Shown piece by piece: positions 16,571 to 29,561 of a stretch of 64,000 nucleotides of DNA (positions are counted from its first letter, which is position 1; each line of letters starts with the position of its first letter). The DNA comes from Piscinibacter sp. HJYY11 (GTDB taxonomy: Bacteria; Pseudomonadota; Gammaproteobacteria; Burkholderiales; Burkholderiaceae_C). Below the pieces are notes generated by a model. That model made no database searches and was not told the DNA's origin. It worked only from the letters and a program-made list of their open reading frames with translations. Location: assembly GCF_016735515.1 (NCBI RefSeq), contig NZ_JAERQZ010000001.1:1488001-1552000 (forward strand). Direction: 5' to 3'. The position numbers and the translations under genes are program-made.

Positions 16571-17668
16571 TCAGACTTTCCGAGCCGCGTCCAGCACGCG
16601 AAAACATTCGTCGATCACCCGCTGAGGCGTCAGCGCCTCGAGGCAGGCGCTGCGGCTGTCGCGGTGATCCTCGCAACCGGCGCGCCCACAGGCAACGCAG
16701 TCCTGCTCGGCCTGCAGCAAGATCACCTTGCGGGCCGCCTGGTGCGGCTGCTTGCGCTGCCACGGTGTGGCCGCCGCCGCGCCCTGCGGCCAGGGGCCCC
16801 AGCGCACCGGATTCGTCGGCCCGAACATCGTGATCACCGGCGTGCCGGTGGCCGCGGCGAGGTGGGTGATGGAGGTATCGGGGCCGACGTACAGCGCCGC
16901 GCGGCGCAGCAGCGTGGTGACCTGGTTCAGGTTCAGCTTGCCCGACGCGTCGATCAGCGCCGGCGGGCCGCCGAGGTGGCGCACGCCGGCCACCTGCGCC
17001 TGGTCGACTTCGGAAGCGGCGCCCGTCAGCACCACCTGCTCGCCGCGCGCCAGCAGCGCCTGGATCACGTCGGCGAAATACTTCACCGGCCACTGCTTGT
17101 AGCGCCACATCGAGGGCACGTGCACCACCACCGGAGCATCGCGCAACTGGGCCTGCAGTTCGGCAGGCAGGTCCTGTGGCTGAGGGGGCGTCACGCTCAC
17201 CGTCGAAGGCGGCGGGCCCCACGGCGACAGCAGCGCCAGCTTCTCCAGCACGGTGGGCGTGCCGTCATCGTCGATGGTGACCGTGTGCTGGCTCAGGCGC
17301 TTCTTCCACCATGAGATCGAAGCCCGCTGCGGCACGAGGCTGCTCCTGAGCGGGGCGGCGGCCCAGCCATACAGATGCGCGCGGTCGCTGGCCTCGGCCA
17401 CGAGCGCCAGGTCGTAGCGGCGCCAGAGGCGCGGCAGCAACTGGCGAGCCTGCCGCCAGCCCGAGCCGGCCGGCACCTCGATGAACTCGTGCACCGCCGG
17501 GTTGCCACGCAACATGCCCAGCGTGCCGGCGAAGCCCAGCACATCGATCTGCGCCTGCGGCCAACGCTCCCTGGCGGCCTGGATCAGCGGCGTGGTGAGG
17601 AGCACGTCGCCGATCTGGCGCGTCACGATGACGATGACGCGGCCGAAAGGGCCGCTCGCAAGCTTCAC
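16571..17668 (-). CDS. Glycosyltransferase family 9 (heptosyltransferase-like)
   Basis: This 365-residue GT-B enzyme has the N-terminal VIVIVTRQIGDVLLTTPLIQAARERWPQA of ADP-heptose:LPS heptosyltransferases. The donor-site motif GPDTSITHLAAATGTPVITMFGPTNPVRWGP is near residue 255. The C-terminal CVACGRAGCEDHRDSRSACLEAL, with four Cys, is also typical of the family. The start is GTG 17668 with AGGG upstream. It lies 11 bases after rng and is probably the last gene of the long housekeeping operon. It likely adds a heptose or a related sugar to LPS core. Confidence 0.88.
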   Translation of the reverse strand: MKLASGPFGRVIVIVTRQIGDVLLTTPLIQAARERWPQAQIDVLGFAGTLGMLRGNPAVHEFIEVPAGSGWRQARQLLPRLWRRYDLALVAEASDRAHLYGWAAAPLRSSLVPQRASISWWKKRLSQHTVTIDDDGTPTVLEKLALLSPWGPPPSTVSVTPPQPQDLPAELQAQLRDAPVVVHVPSMWRYKQWPVKYFADVIQALLARGEQVVLTGAASEVDQAQVAGVRHLGGPPALIDASGKLNLNQVTTLLRRAALYVGPDTSITHLAAATGTPVITMFGPTNPVRWGPWPQGAAAATPWQRKQPHQAARKVILLQAEQDCVACGRAGCEDHRDSRSACLEALTPQRVIDECFRVLDAARKV

Positions 17669-17679
17669 GTCGCCCTACC

Positions 17680-19164
<1,485 letters not shown>

Positions 19165-19199
19165 GGAGGACGGGTCTCTTTGTGGGCGCCGCGGCTCGG

Positions 19200-19805
19200 T
19201 CAGAACCGCACGTGCGCTTGTCTCAGCAGTTGCGCCGTCTCGTACAGAGGCAAACCCATGATACCGGAGTAGCTTCCGTCGATATGGGCGATCCAGGAGG
19301 CAGCGGCGCTCTGGATCGCATAGGCGCCGGCCTTGCCGAAAGGCTCCTTGCTGGCCACGTAGGCGTCGATCTGGGCGGCGGTGAGTTCGGCGAAGCGGAC
19401 GTGCGAAACGTTGACCTCCAATGCCGAACTCCGGCCAGCTGCCACGGCGACGGCCGTGATCACCCGGTGGGTGCGGCCGGACAGGAGCGAGAGCGTGTTC
19501 GCCGCATCGGCCGCGTCGGTCGGCTTGCCGAGGATGCGGCGGCCGAGCGCGACCGTGGTGTCGGAGCACAGCACCGGTGCGGCGGCCAGGCCCCTGGCCT
19601 TCAGGCGCTTGACGGCGGCCGCGAGCTTGGCGCGGGTCACGCGTTCGACGTAGTCGCGCGGCAGCTCACCATGCCGTTCGGCTTCCAGCGCTTCGGCATC
19701 TTCCTCGGGGCCGGGCAGCAGCAACTCATGGCGCACCCCGATCTGCTCGAGCAACTGGCGGCGTCGTGGGCTCTGCGAGGCGAGGTAGATGAAGTCGTGG
19801 CTCAT
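19200..19805 (-). CDS. maf: Maf family nucleoside-triphosphate pyrophosphatase
   Basis: This 201-residue house-cleaning enzyme hydrolyses non-canonical or excess NTPs to NMP and PPi. It starts with [18 protein letters not shown], the Maf nucleotide-binding signature. It also has [18 protein letters not shown], with the conserved Asp, and a C-terminal [17 protein letters not shown] 19805 overlaps the rlmH stop by four bases (ATGA). It is part of the compact nadD-rsfS-rlmH-maf-rng series. Confidence 0.95.
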   Translation of the reverse strand: MSHDFIYLASQSPRRRQLLEQIGVRHELLLPGPEEDAEALEAERHGELPRDYVERVTRAKLAAAVKRLKARGLAAAPVLCSDTTVALGRRILGKPTDAADAANTLSLLSGRTHRVITAVAVAAGRSSALEVNVSHVRFAELTAAQIDAYVASKEPFGKAGAYAIQSAAASWIAHIDGSYSGIMGLPLYETAQLLRQAHVRF

Positions 19806-20269
19806 TCGCGGTGATAGGGATGGTTGACCATCACCGTCCACGCCCGGTACAGCGCCTCGGCCACGAGCACGCGCACGAAGGCATGCGGCAAGGTGAGGTC
19901 GGACAGGCGCAGCGTCTCGTCGGCCGTCTGCTTGAGCGCAGGGTCGAGCCCATCGGGGCCCCCGATGAGGATGGCTGCATCACGCCCGTCGCGTTGCCAT
20001 CCCTCCATGCGCGCCGCCAGTTGCACGGTGGTGGCACGGTCGCCGCGCTCGTCGAGCACGATGCGGCGCACGCCCTTCGGCAAGGCCGCCTCGATGCGCG
20101 TGGCCTCGGCGGCCATCAGCTGCGCAGCGGTCTTGCTGCCACGCGTCTCGGCCTTCACCGCCTTCAGCTCGAGGCGCATCTCCGGCGGAAAGCGCTTGGC
20201 GAAATCCTCGTAGGCCGTGTCGGCCCACGCGGGCTGCCGCTGGCCGACGGCGACCAGGAAGAGCTTCAC
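19802..20269 (-). CDS. rlmH: 23S rRNA pseudouridine-1915 N3-methyltransferase RlmH
   Basis: This 155-residue SPOUT methyltransferase acts on pseudouridine 1915 in helix 69 of assembled ribosomes. The protein begins [27 protein letters not shown] and ends with [33 protein letters not shown], the knotted SAM-binding region with [10 protein letters not shown] before it. The start is a GTG (20269) overlapping the rsfS stop by four bases. Length and ends agree with the family. Confidence 0.96.
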   Translation of the reverse strand: MKLFLVAVGQRQPAWADTAYEDFAKRFPPEMRLELKAVKAETRGSKTAAQLMAAEATRIEAALPKGVRRIVLDERGDRATTVQLAARMEGWQRDGRDAAILIGGPDGLDPALKQTADETLRLSDLTLPHAFVRVLVAEALYRAWTVMVNHPYHRE

Positions 20270-20949
20270 GCGCGCGTGCTGGTCTTCTTCGGCGCGGCCT
20301 TCTTGGCGGCGGGCTTCTTGGCCACGACCTTCTTCGCGGCCGGCTTGCTGGCCGTGGTCTTCTTCGCCGTCGTGGTGGCCTTCTTCACGCCCACCACGCG
20401 GGTGACGGCGGCCTTGCCGGTCACCGGCTTCTTGGCAGGCGTCTTCTTGGCGGCGGTCTTCTTGGCTGCGGTCTTCGCGGCTGTCTTCTTCGCAGCAGGC
20501 GCCTTCGCGGGAGCGGCCTTCTTGGCAGGTGCCGCCTTCTTCGCCGCAGCCTTCTTCGGCGGTTGCGAGTCGTCTTCGGAAGCCTTCACCAGCTTCACCG
20601 GCCCGCCATCGATCTTGAGCTTGACCGGCTTGCCGCCCCAGATCTCTTCGAGGTGGTAGTAGTCGCGGATGGCCGGCTGCATCACGTGCACCACGGCCGA
20701 GCCGCAGTCGACGATGATCCATTCGCCGTTGTCTTCGCCCTCGGTACGCGGCACCGGAAAGCCCTTGGACTTGACGGCATCCCGCACGCTCGCGGCCAGC
20801 GCCTTGGTTTGTCGGTTCGACGTGCCCGAGGCAATGATCACGCGCTCGAAGAGCGGCGAGAGGTGCTCGGTGTCGAAGACCAGGATGCCCTGGCCTTTCA
20901 CGTCTTCCAGTCCATCGACGATGGCGCGTTGCAGTTTGCGGATGTCCAT
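20266..20949 (-). CDS. rsfS: Ribosomal silencing factor RsfS with a Lys/Ala-rich tail
   Basis: The first 120 or so residues are RsfS (DUF143), which binds ribosomal protein uL14 and blocks subunit joining in starved cells. This part includes [30 protein letters not shown] and [29 protein letters not shown]. Residues about 131-227 are an added low-complexity tail of [17 protein letters not shown] repeats, similar in composition to histone H1-like bacterial proteins. The family is usually only 105-135 residues. It starts directly after the nadD stop, and its own stop overlaps rlmH. Confidence 0.93.
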   Translation of the reverse strand: MDIRKLQRAIVDGLEDVKGQGILVFDTEHLSPLFERVIIASGTSNRQTKALAASVRDAVKSKGFPVPRTEGEDNGEWIIVDCGSAVVHVMQPAIRDYYHLEEIWGGKPVKLKIDGGPVKLVKASEDDSQPPKKAAAKKAAPAKKAAPAKAPAAKKTAAKTAAKKTAAKKTPAKKPVTGKAAVTRVVGVKKATTTAKKTTASKPAAKKVVAKKPAAKKAAPKKTSTRA

Positions 20950-21543
20950 TCAGCTCCTGGGGGTGCCTCGGTAGAGGTCGTTCTGGTCAATATAGCGTGC
21001 GACTGCGGGAGGCACCAGATCGGTGACCCCTTCGCCCCGTGCGGCCAGGGCACGGATCGCGGTGGATGAAATGTCCATCATCGGCAGCGGCACCATCTGG
21101 TGCGGCACCTTGCGCACGTCGGGGTGCGGCTCGGGCGTGACGCCCGGGCGATTGGCGATGGCGAGCGTCACGCGGCCGAGCAGCTCGCGCCAGTCACGCC
21201 AGGTGTGAAGGCCGGCGTACTGGTCCTGCCCGAGGATGAGGAACCAGTCGTTGCCGGGCTCCTTGGCCTGCAGCTCGCGCACGGTGTCGAGCGTGAAGCT
21301 CGGGCCCTGCCGCTTCAACTCGCAGCGGTCAAGCACGAAGCGCGGCTCACCCTCGATGGCCAGGCGCACCATCGCCTCGCGGTGCTGCGGCGCCGCAAGT
21401 TGTCGCGCCTTCTGCCACGGCTGGCCGGCCGGGATCCAGCGCAGCTCGTCGAGCGCCAGGGCCCCCAGCGCTTCTCGCGCGAGCGCGACATGCGCCACAT
21501 GCACCGGGTCGAAAGTCCCGCCGAACAGGCCGATCCGTTTCAT
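20950..21543 (-). CDS. nadD: Nicotinate-nucleotide adenylyltransferase NadD
   Basis: This 197-residue enzyme makes deamido-NAD from nicotinate mononucleotide and ATP. The nucleotidyltransferase signature [14 protein letters not shown] is at residues 5-18 and the ISSTAIR motif is near residue 163. [16 protein letters not shown] is the middle family block. The ATG overlaps the hemF stop by four bases, and rsfS follows without a gap. Confidence 0.96.
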   Translation of the reverse strand: MKRIGLFGGTFDPVHVAHVALAREALGALALDELRWIPAGQPWQKARQLAAPQHREAMVRLAIEGEPRFVLDRCELKRQGPSFTLDTVRELQAKEPGNDWFLILGQDQYAGLHTWRDWRELLGRVTLAIANRPGVTPEPHPDVRKVPHQMVPLPMMDISSTAIRALAARGEGVTDLVPPAVARYIDQNDLYRGTPRS

Positions 21544-22451
21544 TCAGAGGCCCAATCGCGGGGCCGCAGGAAATCGTAGAGCTTGGCCTCGGGGGTGCCT
21601 GCCTCGGGCGACCAGTTGTAGCGCCACGTCACCACCGGCGGCATCGACATCAGAATGCTCTCGGTGCGCCCGCCCGATTGCAGGCCGAACAGGGTGCCGC
21701 GATCGAACACGAGGTTGAATTCGACATAGCGGCCGCGCCGGTAGGTCTGGAAATCACGCTCGCGCTCGCCATAGGCCAGGCCCTTGCGCCGCTGCACGAT
21801 GGGCAGGTAGGCGGCCAGGAAGGCATCGCCCACGGCGCGCATCAGCGCGAAGCTTAGGTCGAAGCCGCCTTCGGCAAAGTCATCGAAGAACACACCGCCG
21901 ATGCCGCGCGGCTCGTTGCGGTGCTTGAGGAAGAAATACTCGTCGCACCACTGCTTGAAACGCGGGTACTTGTCGTCGCCGAAAGGTGCCAGCGCGTCGC
22001 GGTTCACGCGGTGGAAGTGGCGCGCGTCTTCCTCGAAGCCGTAGTAAGGCGTGAGGTCCATGCCGCCGCCGAACCACACGACCGGCTCGCGGCCCACCGG
22101 CAGCGCCGCAAACATGCGGACGTTCATGTGCACCGTCGGCACATACGGGTTGCGCGGGTGGAAGACGAGCGACACACCCATCGCCTCGAACGGCGCGCCC
22201 GCAAGTTCGGGCCGATGGGCCGTGGCGGAGGGGGGCATCGCGGGGCCCTTCACGTGCGAGAAGTTGCAGCCTCCCCGCTCGAACAACGCCCCGCCTTCGA
22301 CCAGCCGCGACAGCCCGTCGCCCTGCAGTCGCTCGCCCGCCGGACGCACCCAGCTGTCGCTCACGAAACGGTCGCCGCCTTCGGCCTCCATCGTGCTCAG
22401 GATGCGGTCCTGCAGCGCGAGCAGGTAGGCGCGAACGTCCTCGGTGCGCAT
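21540..22451 (-). CDS. hemF: Oxygen-dependent coproporphyrinogen III oxidase HemF
   Basis: This 303-residue soluble enzyme decarboxylates coproporphyrinogen III to protoporphyrinogen IX with O2 in haem synthesis. Diagnostic stretches are [58 protein letters not shown] and [24 protein letters not shown]. The start overlaps the purD stop in TGATG. The length matches the family. Confidence 0.96.
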   Translation of the reverse strand: MRTEDVRAYLLALQDRILSTMEAEGGDRFVSDSWVRPAGERLQGDGLSRLVEGGALFERGGCNFSHVKGPAMPPSATAHRPELAGAPFEAMGVSLVFHPRNPYVPTVHMNVRMFAALPVGREPVVWFGGGMDLTPYYGFEEDARHFHRVNRDALAPFGDDKYPRFKQWCDEYFFLKHRNEPRGIGGVFFDDFAEGGFDLSFALMRAVGDAFLAAYLPIVQRRKGLAYGERERDFQTYRRGRYVEFNLVFDRGTLFGLQSGGRTESILMSMPPVVTWRYNWSPEAGTPEAKLYDFLRPRDWASE

Positions 22452-23731
22452 CAGCGCTTGATGGCCCGGTGGCCGATGTCGCGCCGGAACTGGGCGCCGT
22501 CGAAGCGAATGCCCTGCAGCACCTCGTAAGCCCGGTGCTGCGCCATCTTGACCGAATCGCCGAGCGCGGTGACGCCCAGCACGCGGCCGCCCGAGGTGAC
22601 CGGTGCGCCATCCTTCAGCGCGGTGCCGGCATGGAACACCACCGCATCGGGCGCCTCGGCCGGCAGGCCGGTGATCGCATCGCCCTTGCGCGGGTCGAGC
22701 GGGTAGCCGGCCGCGGCCATCACCACGCACAGCGCGGCGCGGCGGTCCCACTGCAACTCGACCTGGTCGAGCGTGCCGTCGGTGCCGGCCATCAGCACGT
22801 CGAAGAGGTCGCTCTTCAAACGCATCATGATCGGCTGCGTCTCGGGGTCGCCCAGGCGGGTGTTGAACTCGAGCGTGCGCGGCACGCCGTGCTCGTCGAT
22901 CATCAGGCCTGCATAGAGGAAGCCGGTGAACGGGATGCCGTCCTTCGCCATGCCTTCGATGGTCGGCAGGATGATCTCGTGCATCGCCTTGGCATGCACG
23001 TTGGGCGTGACGACCGGTGCGGGCGAGTAGGTGCCCATGCCGCCGGTGTTGGGGCCTTGGTCGTTGTCCTGCAGGCGCTTGTGGTCCTGGCTGGTCTGCA
23101 GCGGCAGCACGTTCTTGCCGTCGCACAGCACGATGAAGCTCGCTTCCTCGCCCTGCAGGAATTGCTCGATGACGACGCGGGCGCCGCCTTCGTTGTGCTG
23201 CACGCCGAGCTTGTTGTCGGCGAGCATCCAGTCGACGGCTTGATGTGCTTCCTCGAGCGTGGTCGCGACCACCACGCCCTTGCCGGCTGCGAGGCCATCG
23301 GCCTTCACGACGATGGGCGCGCCCATCTTGTCGACGTAGGCGTGGGCCGCCTTGAGGTCGGCAAAGGTCTCGTAGGCGGCGGTCGGGATGTTGTGCCGCT
23401 TCATGAAGTCCTTCGAGAAGGCCTTCGAGCTCTCGAGCTGCGCCGCGGCCTTGGTCGGCCCAAAGATGCGCAGGCCGCGTGAGCGGAACTCGTCGACCAC
23501 CCCCGCGGCGAGCGGCACTTCGGGGCCGACGACCGTGAGTGCGATCTTCTCGGTGACGGCGAAGTCGGCCAGCGCCTTGATGTCCGTGATGGCGACGTTC
23601 TTCAGGTGCGGGCTGAGCGCCGTGCCACCGTTGCCGGGCGCCACATAGACGGTCTGCAGCTTGGGCGACTGTGCGAGCTTCCAGGCGATGGCGTGCTCGC
23701 GGCCGCCGGAGCCGATCACGAGGACCTTCAT
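22451..23731 (-). CDS. purD: Phosphoribosylamine-glycine ligase PurD
   Basis: This 426-residue ATP-grasp enzyme makes GAR in purine synthesis. It begins [23 protein letters not shown] and has [12 protein letters not shown]. The ATP-grasp core includes [20 protein letters not shown], and the tail has [17 protein letters not shown]. The ATG overlaps the yebC stop by four bases and hemF follows by TGATG, so the three genes are co-translated. Confidence 0.96.
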   Translation of the reverse strand: MKVLVIGSGGREHAIAWKLAQSPKLQTVYVAPGNGGTALSPHLKNVAITDIKALADFAVTEKIALTVVGPEVPLAAGVVDEFRSRGLRIFGPTKAAAQLESSKAFSKDFMKRHNIPTAAYETFADLKAAHAYVDKMGAPIVVKADGLAAGKGVVVATTLEEAHQAVDWMLADNKLGVQHNEGGARVVIEQFLQGEEASFIVLCDGKNVLPLQTSQDHKRLQDNDQGPNTGGMGTYSPAPVVTPNVHAKAMHEIILPTIEGMAKDGIPFTGFLYAGLMIDEHGVPRTLEFNTRLGDPETQPIMMRLKSDLFDVLMAGTDGTLDQVELQWDRRAALCVVMAAAGYPLDPRKGDAITGLPAEAPDAVVFHAGTALKDGAPVTSGGRVLGVTALGDSVKMAQHRAYEVLQGIRFDGAQFRRDIGHRAIKR

Positions 23732-24453
23732 GCGTGCACCACCGCGTTGTGATAGACCTCTTGCGCATCGTCGAGGTCTTCCAGCACGTCGAGCAGCTTC
23801 TGCATGCGCTGGGCGTCTTCGCCGGTCAGGTCGATGGTGTTCTCGGCGCGCATCGTCACTTCGGCGATCTCCGGCTTGAGGCCGGCGGCCTCGAGCGCTT
23901 TCTTCACCGATTCGAAGTCGTGCGGCGAGCTCAGCACCTCGAGCGAGCCGTCGTCGTGGGTCACCACGTCGTCGGCACCGGCTTCGAGCGCGACTTCCAT
24001 CACCTTGTCTTCGCTGGTGCCGGGTGCGAACAAGAGCTGGCCGCAGTGCTTGAACTGGAAGGCCACCGAGCCTTCGGTGCCGAGGTTGCCGCCGTACTTG
24101 CTGAACGCATGCCGCACTTCGGCGACGGTGCGCACGCGGTTGTCGGTCATGCAGTCGACGATGATGGCGGCGCCGCCGATGCCGTAGCCCTCGTAGCGGA
24201 TCTCCTCGTAGCTCACGCCTTCGAGGTTGCCGGTCGCCTTGTCGACGTTTTTCTTGATCGTGTCGGCCGGCATGTTGGCGGCCTTGGCCTTGTCGATGGC
24301 CAGGCGCAGCCGCGGGTTCATGTTGGGGTCGCCGCCGCCCTGGCGGGCCGCGACCATGATTTCACGAATGATGCGGGTCCAGATCTTGCCGCGCTTCTCG
24401 TCCTGGCGGCCTTTGCGATGCTGGATGTTGGCCCATTTGGAATGTCCGGCCAT
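23728..24453 (-). CDS. yebC: YebC/PmpR family protein
   Basis: This 241-residue protein has the invariant start [22 protein letters not shown] and the acidic C-domain with [34 protein letters not shown]. Members act as transcriptional regulators or, as shown more recently, as factors relieving ribosome stalling. AGGAG lies upstream of the ATG. It is the first gene of the nine-gene operon and is divergent from the HerA-like gene. Confidence 0.95.
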   Translation of the reverse strand: MAGHSKWANIQHRKGRQDEKRGKIWTRIIREIMVAARQGGGDPNMNPRLRLAIDKAKAANMPADTIKKNVDKATGNLEGVSYEEIRYEGYGIGGAAIIVDCMTDNRVRTVAEVRHAFSKYGGNLGTEGSVAFQFKHCGQLLFAPGTSEDKVMEVALEAGADDVVTHDDGSLEVLSSPHDFESVKKALEAAGLKPEIAEVTMRAENTIDLTGEDAQRMQKLLDVLEDLDDAQEVYHNAVVHA

Positions 24454-24564
24454 GAAGGCTCCTGCTGAGGCAAGCCGGCGTCGCGCGCGGCCTGCCCGAA
24501 TGTGGTTCTTGGGGGATAGACTGCAATTTTAGCGGTGCGACCTCCCTTCTCTGGAGCAATGTTC

Positions 24565-26130
<1,566 letters not shown>

Positions 26131-26154
26131 CCGGGGCCCGGCCGCGCTGCAGCC

Positions 26155-27774
26155 TCAGGGCAGCTGGGAAACCTTGACGCCCGGCCACGACATGACCCGG
26201 GCCGTCTTGCTGACGCCCGTCACCACGCCGCCCGCCCAGTAGCTGAAGGCGGTGTCGGGCTCCAGCGCCGCCACCGCCACATGGGCCAGCGGCTGGCTCA
26301 GCGGCACGTAGAAGCTGCCGGGCGCGAGGTCGAGCAAGGCCGAGAGCGTCTTGACCTCTCTCGATCCATTGGCCGGCTCGACGAAGCTGTCGCCCTGCAC
26401 CACCCCCTTCGACAGCACCTGCTCCACCCGCACGCCCAGCATCCGCAGCTTGGCGACGGCGGCCGACTGGCTGGCATCGAGCCAGTAGCCGCAGGGACGA
26501 GGGCGCACCTTCAGGTCGCGCAGCGCGAGGGCCGAATCCCACGCCACGGTGGAAGACTTCTCGTGGCCCGCCGCGTCCAGCATCTGCAGCGTGCGCTCGC
26601 CCGGGCTCAGCTCCGCTTCGACGACCACCGTGCCCTTGCAGGCCTGGGCGCTGACCTCGGCATCGACGTACTGGCGGATCTTCAGCAGGTCGGCGCTGCG
26701 ATCGCCGGTGCTCTGCAACACCGTGCCAAGCGCCGTGACCAGCGTGTGCACCCGCCGCTTGAAATGGGCGCGGCCGCCGGCGGGCTCGCCACGCGACTCG
26801 AGCTTGAGGCTCACCACGTTCTTCAGGCCCTGCACGTTGCGGCTGTTGTCGGGCCGCGGGCTGCCCATCGACAGGCGGCGCTCCACGGCGCCCGGCGCCA
26901 CCGCGTAGTGCCACTCCGCCGCGAGCCCCTGCTGCAGCAGGGCGGCGACCACCGGCTCGCGGAACCACTCCTCGGCGGCCTTGGTGACGAAGGCCGCCAT
27001 GTTGCCGGTCGCGGCGTACTCCAGCATCGCATCGTGCCGCTCCACCGCCGCGAAACGCAGCGAGAACTCGGGTGACGGCAGGTACTCGCCGACCTCGGCC
27101 ACGACCGCCGGCTGGTACTCGCGCACCAGCCGGGCCAGTGCCTGGGCCTGGGGCGTCTTGAGCAGCAGGTGATCGCCCTCGGCCGCCGTGCCCGGCGCCG
27201 GCACCTGGGGCCAGACGATCACATTGGCCTTGTCGAGCACTGCCTGCAGGCGGCCCTGCGCCAGCTCCTGCGCGACGGCCAGCAAGGCCTCGGTCGCGGC
27301 CGGGGCGTCGGTGTGCTGCGGGCCGTGCAGCACCACCGTGGCACGGCCGCTCGCGCGGATGGACTCGGGCGTCGCCTGGGCCGAGCGGCTGAACAGCACC
27401 GCCTCCAGGGCCGCGCCGCTGGCGCCCTCGCCCACCTTGACCAACCGCACCACCGCGCCATGGTCACGGGCCAGGCCTTGCAGCAGCCTCTGCGCCTCGG
27501 CCGCACTGGTGAACGCGGCATGGCCGGGTTGGAAGGCCGGCGTCCTGAAGCTGACCGCCGGCTCCGGGAAGCGGGCAGCCAGCCCCACGGGCACGGCCAC
27601 CGGCGCGGGCGCCGGTGCGGCGGAAGGCGCGGGTGCCGGCGCAGCAGGCCCTGGCCCGGGCCCGAAGACCGGAATTGGCGGCGGCGCCGGGGGCGTGGCA
27701 CAGGCCGCAAGGCCGGCCGTGGCCACCAGGAGAGCGACCCGTCGAAGGCAAGGGCGGGTGGCGACGGGGGGCAT
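26155..27774 (-). CDS. Lipoprotein with degenerate M14 carboxypeptidase-like domain
   Basis: This 539-residue protein has a lipoprotein signal peptide (LAAC, Cys25) and a Pro/Ala-rich linker to about residue 65. The M14-like domain includes VVLHGPQHTDAPAATEALL, where a zinc HxxE would be expected. It also has WPQVPAPGTAAEGDHLLLKTPQAQAL, where an NPDG..NRD motif would be expected. EYQPAVVAEVGEY and LSMGSPRPDNSRNVQGLKNVVSLKLESRG follow. The metal and substrate residues look replaced, so it may be inactive or altered. ATG 27774 has AGGAGA at good spacing. It is convergent with the HerA-like gene. Confidence 0.75.
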   Translation of the reverse strand: MPPVATRPCLRRVALLVATAGLAACATPPAPPPIPVFGPGPGPAAPAPAPSAAPAPAPVAVPVGLAARFPEPAVSFRTPAFQPGHAAFTSAAEAQRLLQGLARDHGAVVRLVKVGEGASGAALEAVLFSRSAQATPESIRASGRATVVLHGPQHTDAPAATEALLAVAQELAQGRLQAVLDKANVIVWPQVPAPGTAAEGDHLLLKTPQAQALARLVREYQPAVVAEVGEYLPSPEFSLRFAAVERHDAMLEYAATGNMAAFVTKAAEEWFREPVVAALLQQGLAAEWHYAVAPGAVERRLSMGSPRPDNSRNVQGLKNVVSLKLESRGEPAGGRAHFKRRVHTLVTALGTVLQSTGDRSADLLKIRQYVDAEVSAQACKGTVVVEAELSPGERTLQMLDAAGHEKSSTVAWDSALALRDLKVRPRPCGYWLDASQSAAVAKLRMLGVRVEQVLSKGVVQGDSFVEPANGSREVKTLSALLDLAPGSFYVPLSQPLAHVAVAALEPDTAFSYWAGGVVTGVSKTARVMSWPGVKVSQLP

Positions 27775-27942
27775 TCGGTTCTCCTGGGCTCGTGCGGGGC
27801 GATGACTATAGCCAGCCGCTGGCGGCCCGGCAGCGGCATTTCGCGCCGCTTGCCGGCACTTCATCGCAACGGGCTCGCCCGGCCGCGGCGGCGCCGACAC
27901 AGTGCCCACCCATCGCAACACCTTCCGTCCCAGGAGACCACC

Positions 27943-28464
27943 ATGCCCCTCCTCCAACTCATTGGCCAGATCATCGAGCTCACCCCGTTCTGGGTCTGGG
28001 GCCTGCTCGCCTTCATCACCCTGCTGGGCGCGCGCCAGGCCTTCGACCGCGAGCTGCACGCCCGCACCATCATCGGCATCTCGGCCGGCTGGACCGTCTT
28101 CTCGATCTGGGGCGCGGCCAACACCTTCGGCTTCAACACGCCGGTGCTGGTTGCCTGGGCGATGGGCCTCGCGCTCTCGCTGGCAATGCAGCACCTGCTG
28201 GTCACACCCCGCGGCGTCACGGCCCTGGGTGGGAATCGCTTCCGCCTGGCCGGCAGCCTCTGGCCGCTGCTCACGATCTGGGCGGTGTTCGGCGTGCGCT
28301 ACGTCACCTCGGTGATGATGCTGCTCGACCCGGCACTGAAGCAGAACCCCAGCTTCGACCTCGCCGTGCCGGCCATCTACGGCCTGCTGTCGGGTCTCTT
28401 CGTCGGCCGCGCACTGCGCGTGCTACGCACGGCGCCCCGCCCGGGCACGCTGGCCCTGGCCTGA
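27943..28464 (+). CDS. Small integral membrane protein, DUF6622-like
   Basis: This 173-residue protein has about five hydrophobic helices. The opening (IIELTPFWVWGLLAFITLLGARQAFDRELHARTI) resembles the DUF6622 family, whose function is unknown. A strong AGGAG precedes the ATG by six bases. It is 34 bases upstream of the LytS-type kinase on the same strand and may share its transcript, so it could be a target or accessory of that system. That link is inference. Confidence 0.75.
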   Translation: MPLLQLIGQIIELTPFWVWGLLAFITLLGARQAFDRELHARTIIGISAGWTVFSIWGAANTFGFNTPVLVAWAMGLALSLAMQHLLVTPRGVTALGGNRFRLAGSLWPLLTIWAVFGVRYVTSVMMLLDPALKQNPSFDLAVPAIYGLLSGLFVGRALRVLRTAPRPGTLALA

Positions 28465-28498
28465 TCGCGACTGGACCTGCACGTAGACTGCTTCGACC

Positions 28499-29557
28499 AT
28501 GGACAAGCCCGCGCACCCCCACGACACCCTCGCCGCCTTCCTGAGCCGCGGCCTGGTCGTGGTCGTGTTGAACAGCGTCATCGCCCTGGGCCTCGCCCTG
28601 CGCAACGAGCACCTGGACGTGCAGATGGTCTATTCGCACGCGATCGGCCTCACGATCTGGCTGACGATCGAAGCCGGCCGCTTCGTCTTCCGGCGCGACC
28701 CGCACAGCAACTGGCCCGCCGGCTGGCGCCGCTACGTGCTCCTGGTCGCCGGCATCGTGGTCGGCTACGTCGTGGGCATGTCCGCCGGCGCCAGCTACAG
28801 CGGCAGCTCGAACTGGGCGGCCCTGCAATCCTCGCCGCGGCAGACGCTCGGCTACCTGTTCCTCTCGGTCACCGTCAGCGGCGCCATCACCTATTTCTTC
28901 TACATCCGCGGCCGCGGCGAATCGATGGAGCGCCTGGCCGCCACGGCCCAGCGCGACGCGAGCCAGGCGCAGTTGCAGCTCCTGTCGTCGCAGCTCGAGC
29001 CGCACATGCTCTTCAACACGCTGGCCAACCTTCGCGTGTTGATCGCCGTCGACCCGCCGCGTGCGCAGGAGATGCTCGACCACCTGGTGGCCTTCATGCG
29101 CTCCACGCTCACCGCGTCGCGCGGCATGCTGCACCCGCTGTCGTCGGAGTTCGCACGCCTCAACGACTACCTCGCGCTGATGAAGATCCGCATGGGCGAC
29201 CGCCTCGTGGCCGAGCTGCGCATGCCCGACGACTTAGGCGAGCTCGCGGTGCCCACGCTGCTGCTGCAGCCGCTCGTCGAAAACGCGATCAAGCACGGCC
29301 TGGAGCCCAAGGTCGAAGGCGGGCGCCTCATCGTCAGCGCCTCGCGCGACGGCGCCGACCTCAAGCTCACCGTGCGCGACACCGGCGTGGGCTTGTCCAC
29401 CGTGGCCAACGACGGCACGCACTTCGGCGTGAGCCAGGTGCGCGAGCGGCTGGCCACGCTCTACGGCGAGGTGGCAAGTCTCACGCTCGCACCCGCCGAC
29501 GATGCCGAGGGCGGCGTGGCCGCCACCGTGCGCATCCCCCTCAACCGCACCACCTGA
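28499..29557 (+). CDS. LytS/YehU-type sensor histidine kinase
   Basis: This 352-residue membrane kinase has four N-terminal helices (roughly residues 17-35, 43-63, 79-98 and 116-136) with almost no periplasmic domain. The His_kinase block SSQLEPHMLFNTLANLRVLI holds the phospho-acceptor His169. The ATPase N-box is LQPLVENAIKHGLEPK, followed by VRDTGVGLS. The canonical PHFLFN is PHMLFN here. It is followed four bases later by a LytTR response regulator. Confidence 0.92.
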   Translation: MDKPAHPHDTLAAFLSRGLVVVVLNSVIALGLALRNEHLDVQMVYSHAIGLTIWLTIEAGRFVFRRDPHSNWPAGWRRYVLLVAGIVVGYVVGMSAGASYSGSSNWAALQSSPRQTLGYLFLSVTVSGAITYFFYIRGRGESMERLAATAQRDASQAQLQLLSSQLEPHMLFNTLANLRVLIAVDPPRAQEMLDHLVAFMRSTLTASRGMLHPLSSEFARLNDYLALMKIRMGDRLVAELRMPDDLGELAVPTLLLQPLVENAIKHGLEPKVEGGRLIVSASRDGADLKLTVRDTGVGLSTVANDGTHFGVSQVRERLATLYGEVASLTLAPADDAEGGVAATVRIPLNRTT

Positions 29558-29561
29558 GCGC

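Noticed and set aside
20280..20560. Tandem DNA repeat or frameshift artefact in the Lys/Ala region of rsfS
   Set aside because: The codons vary while the amino-acid bias persists, and the frame leads exactly into the GTGA overlap with rlmH. It reads as a true low-complexity protein tail.
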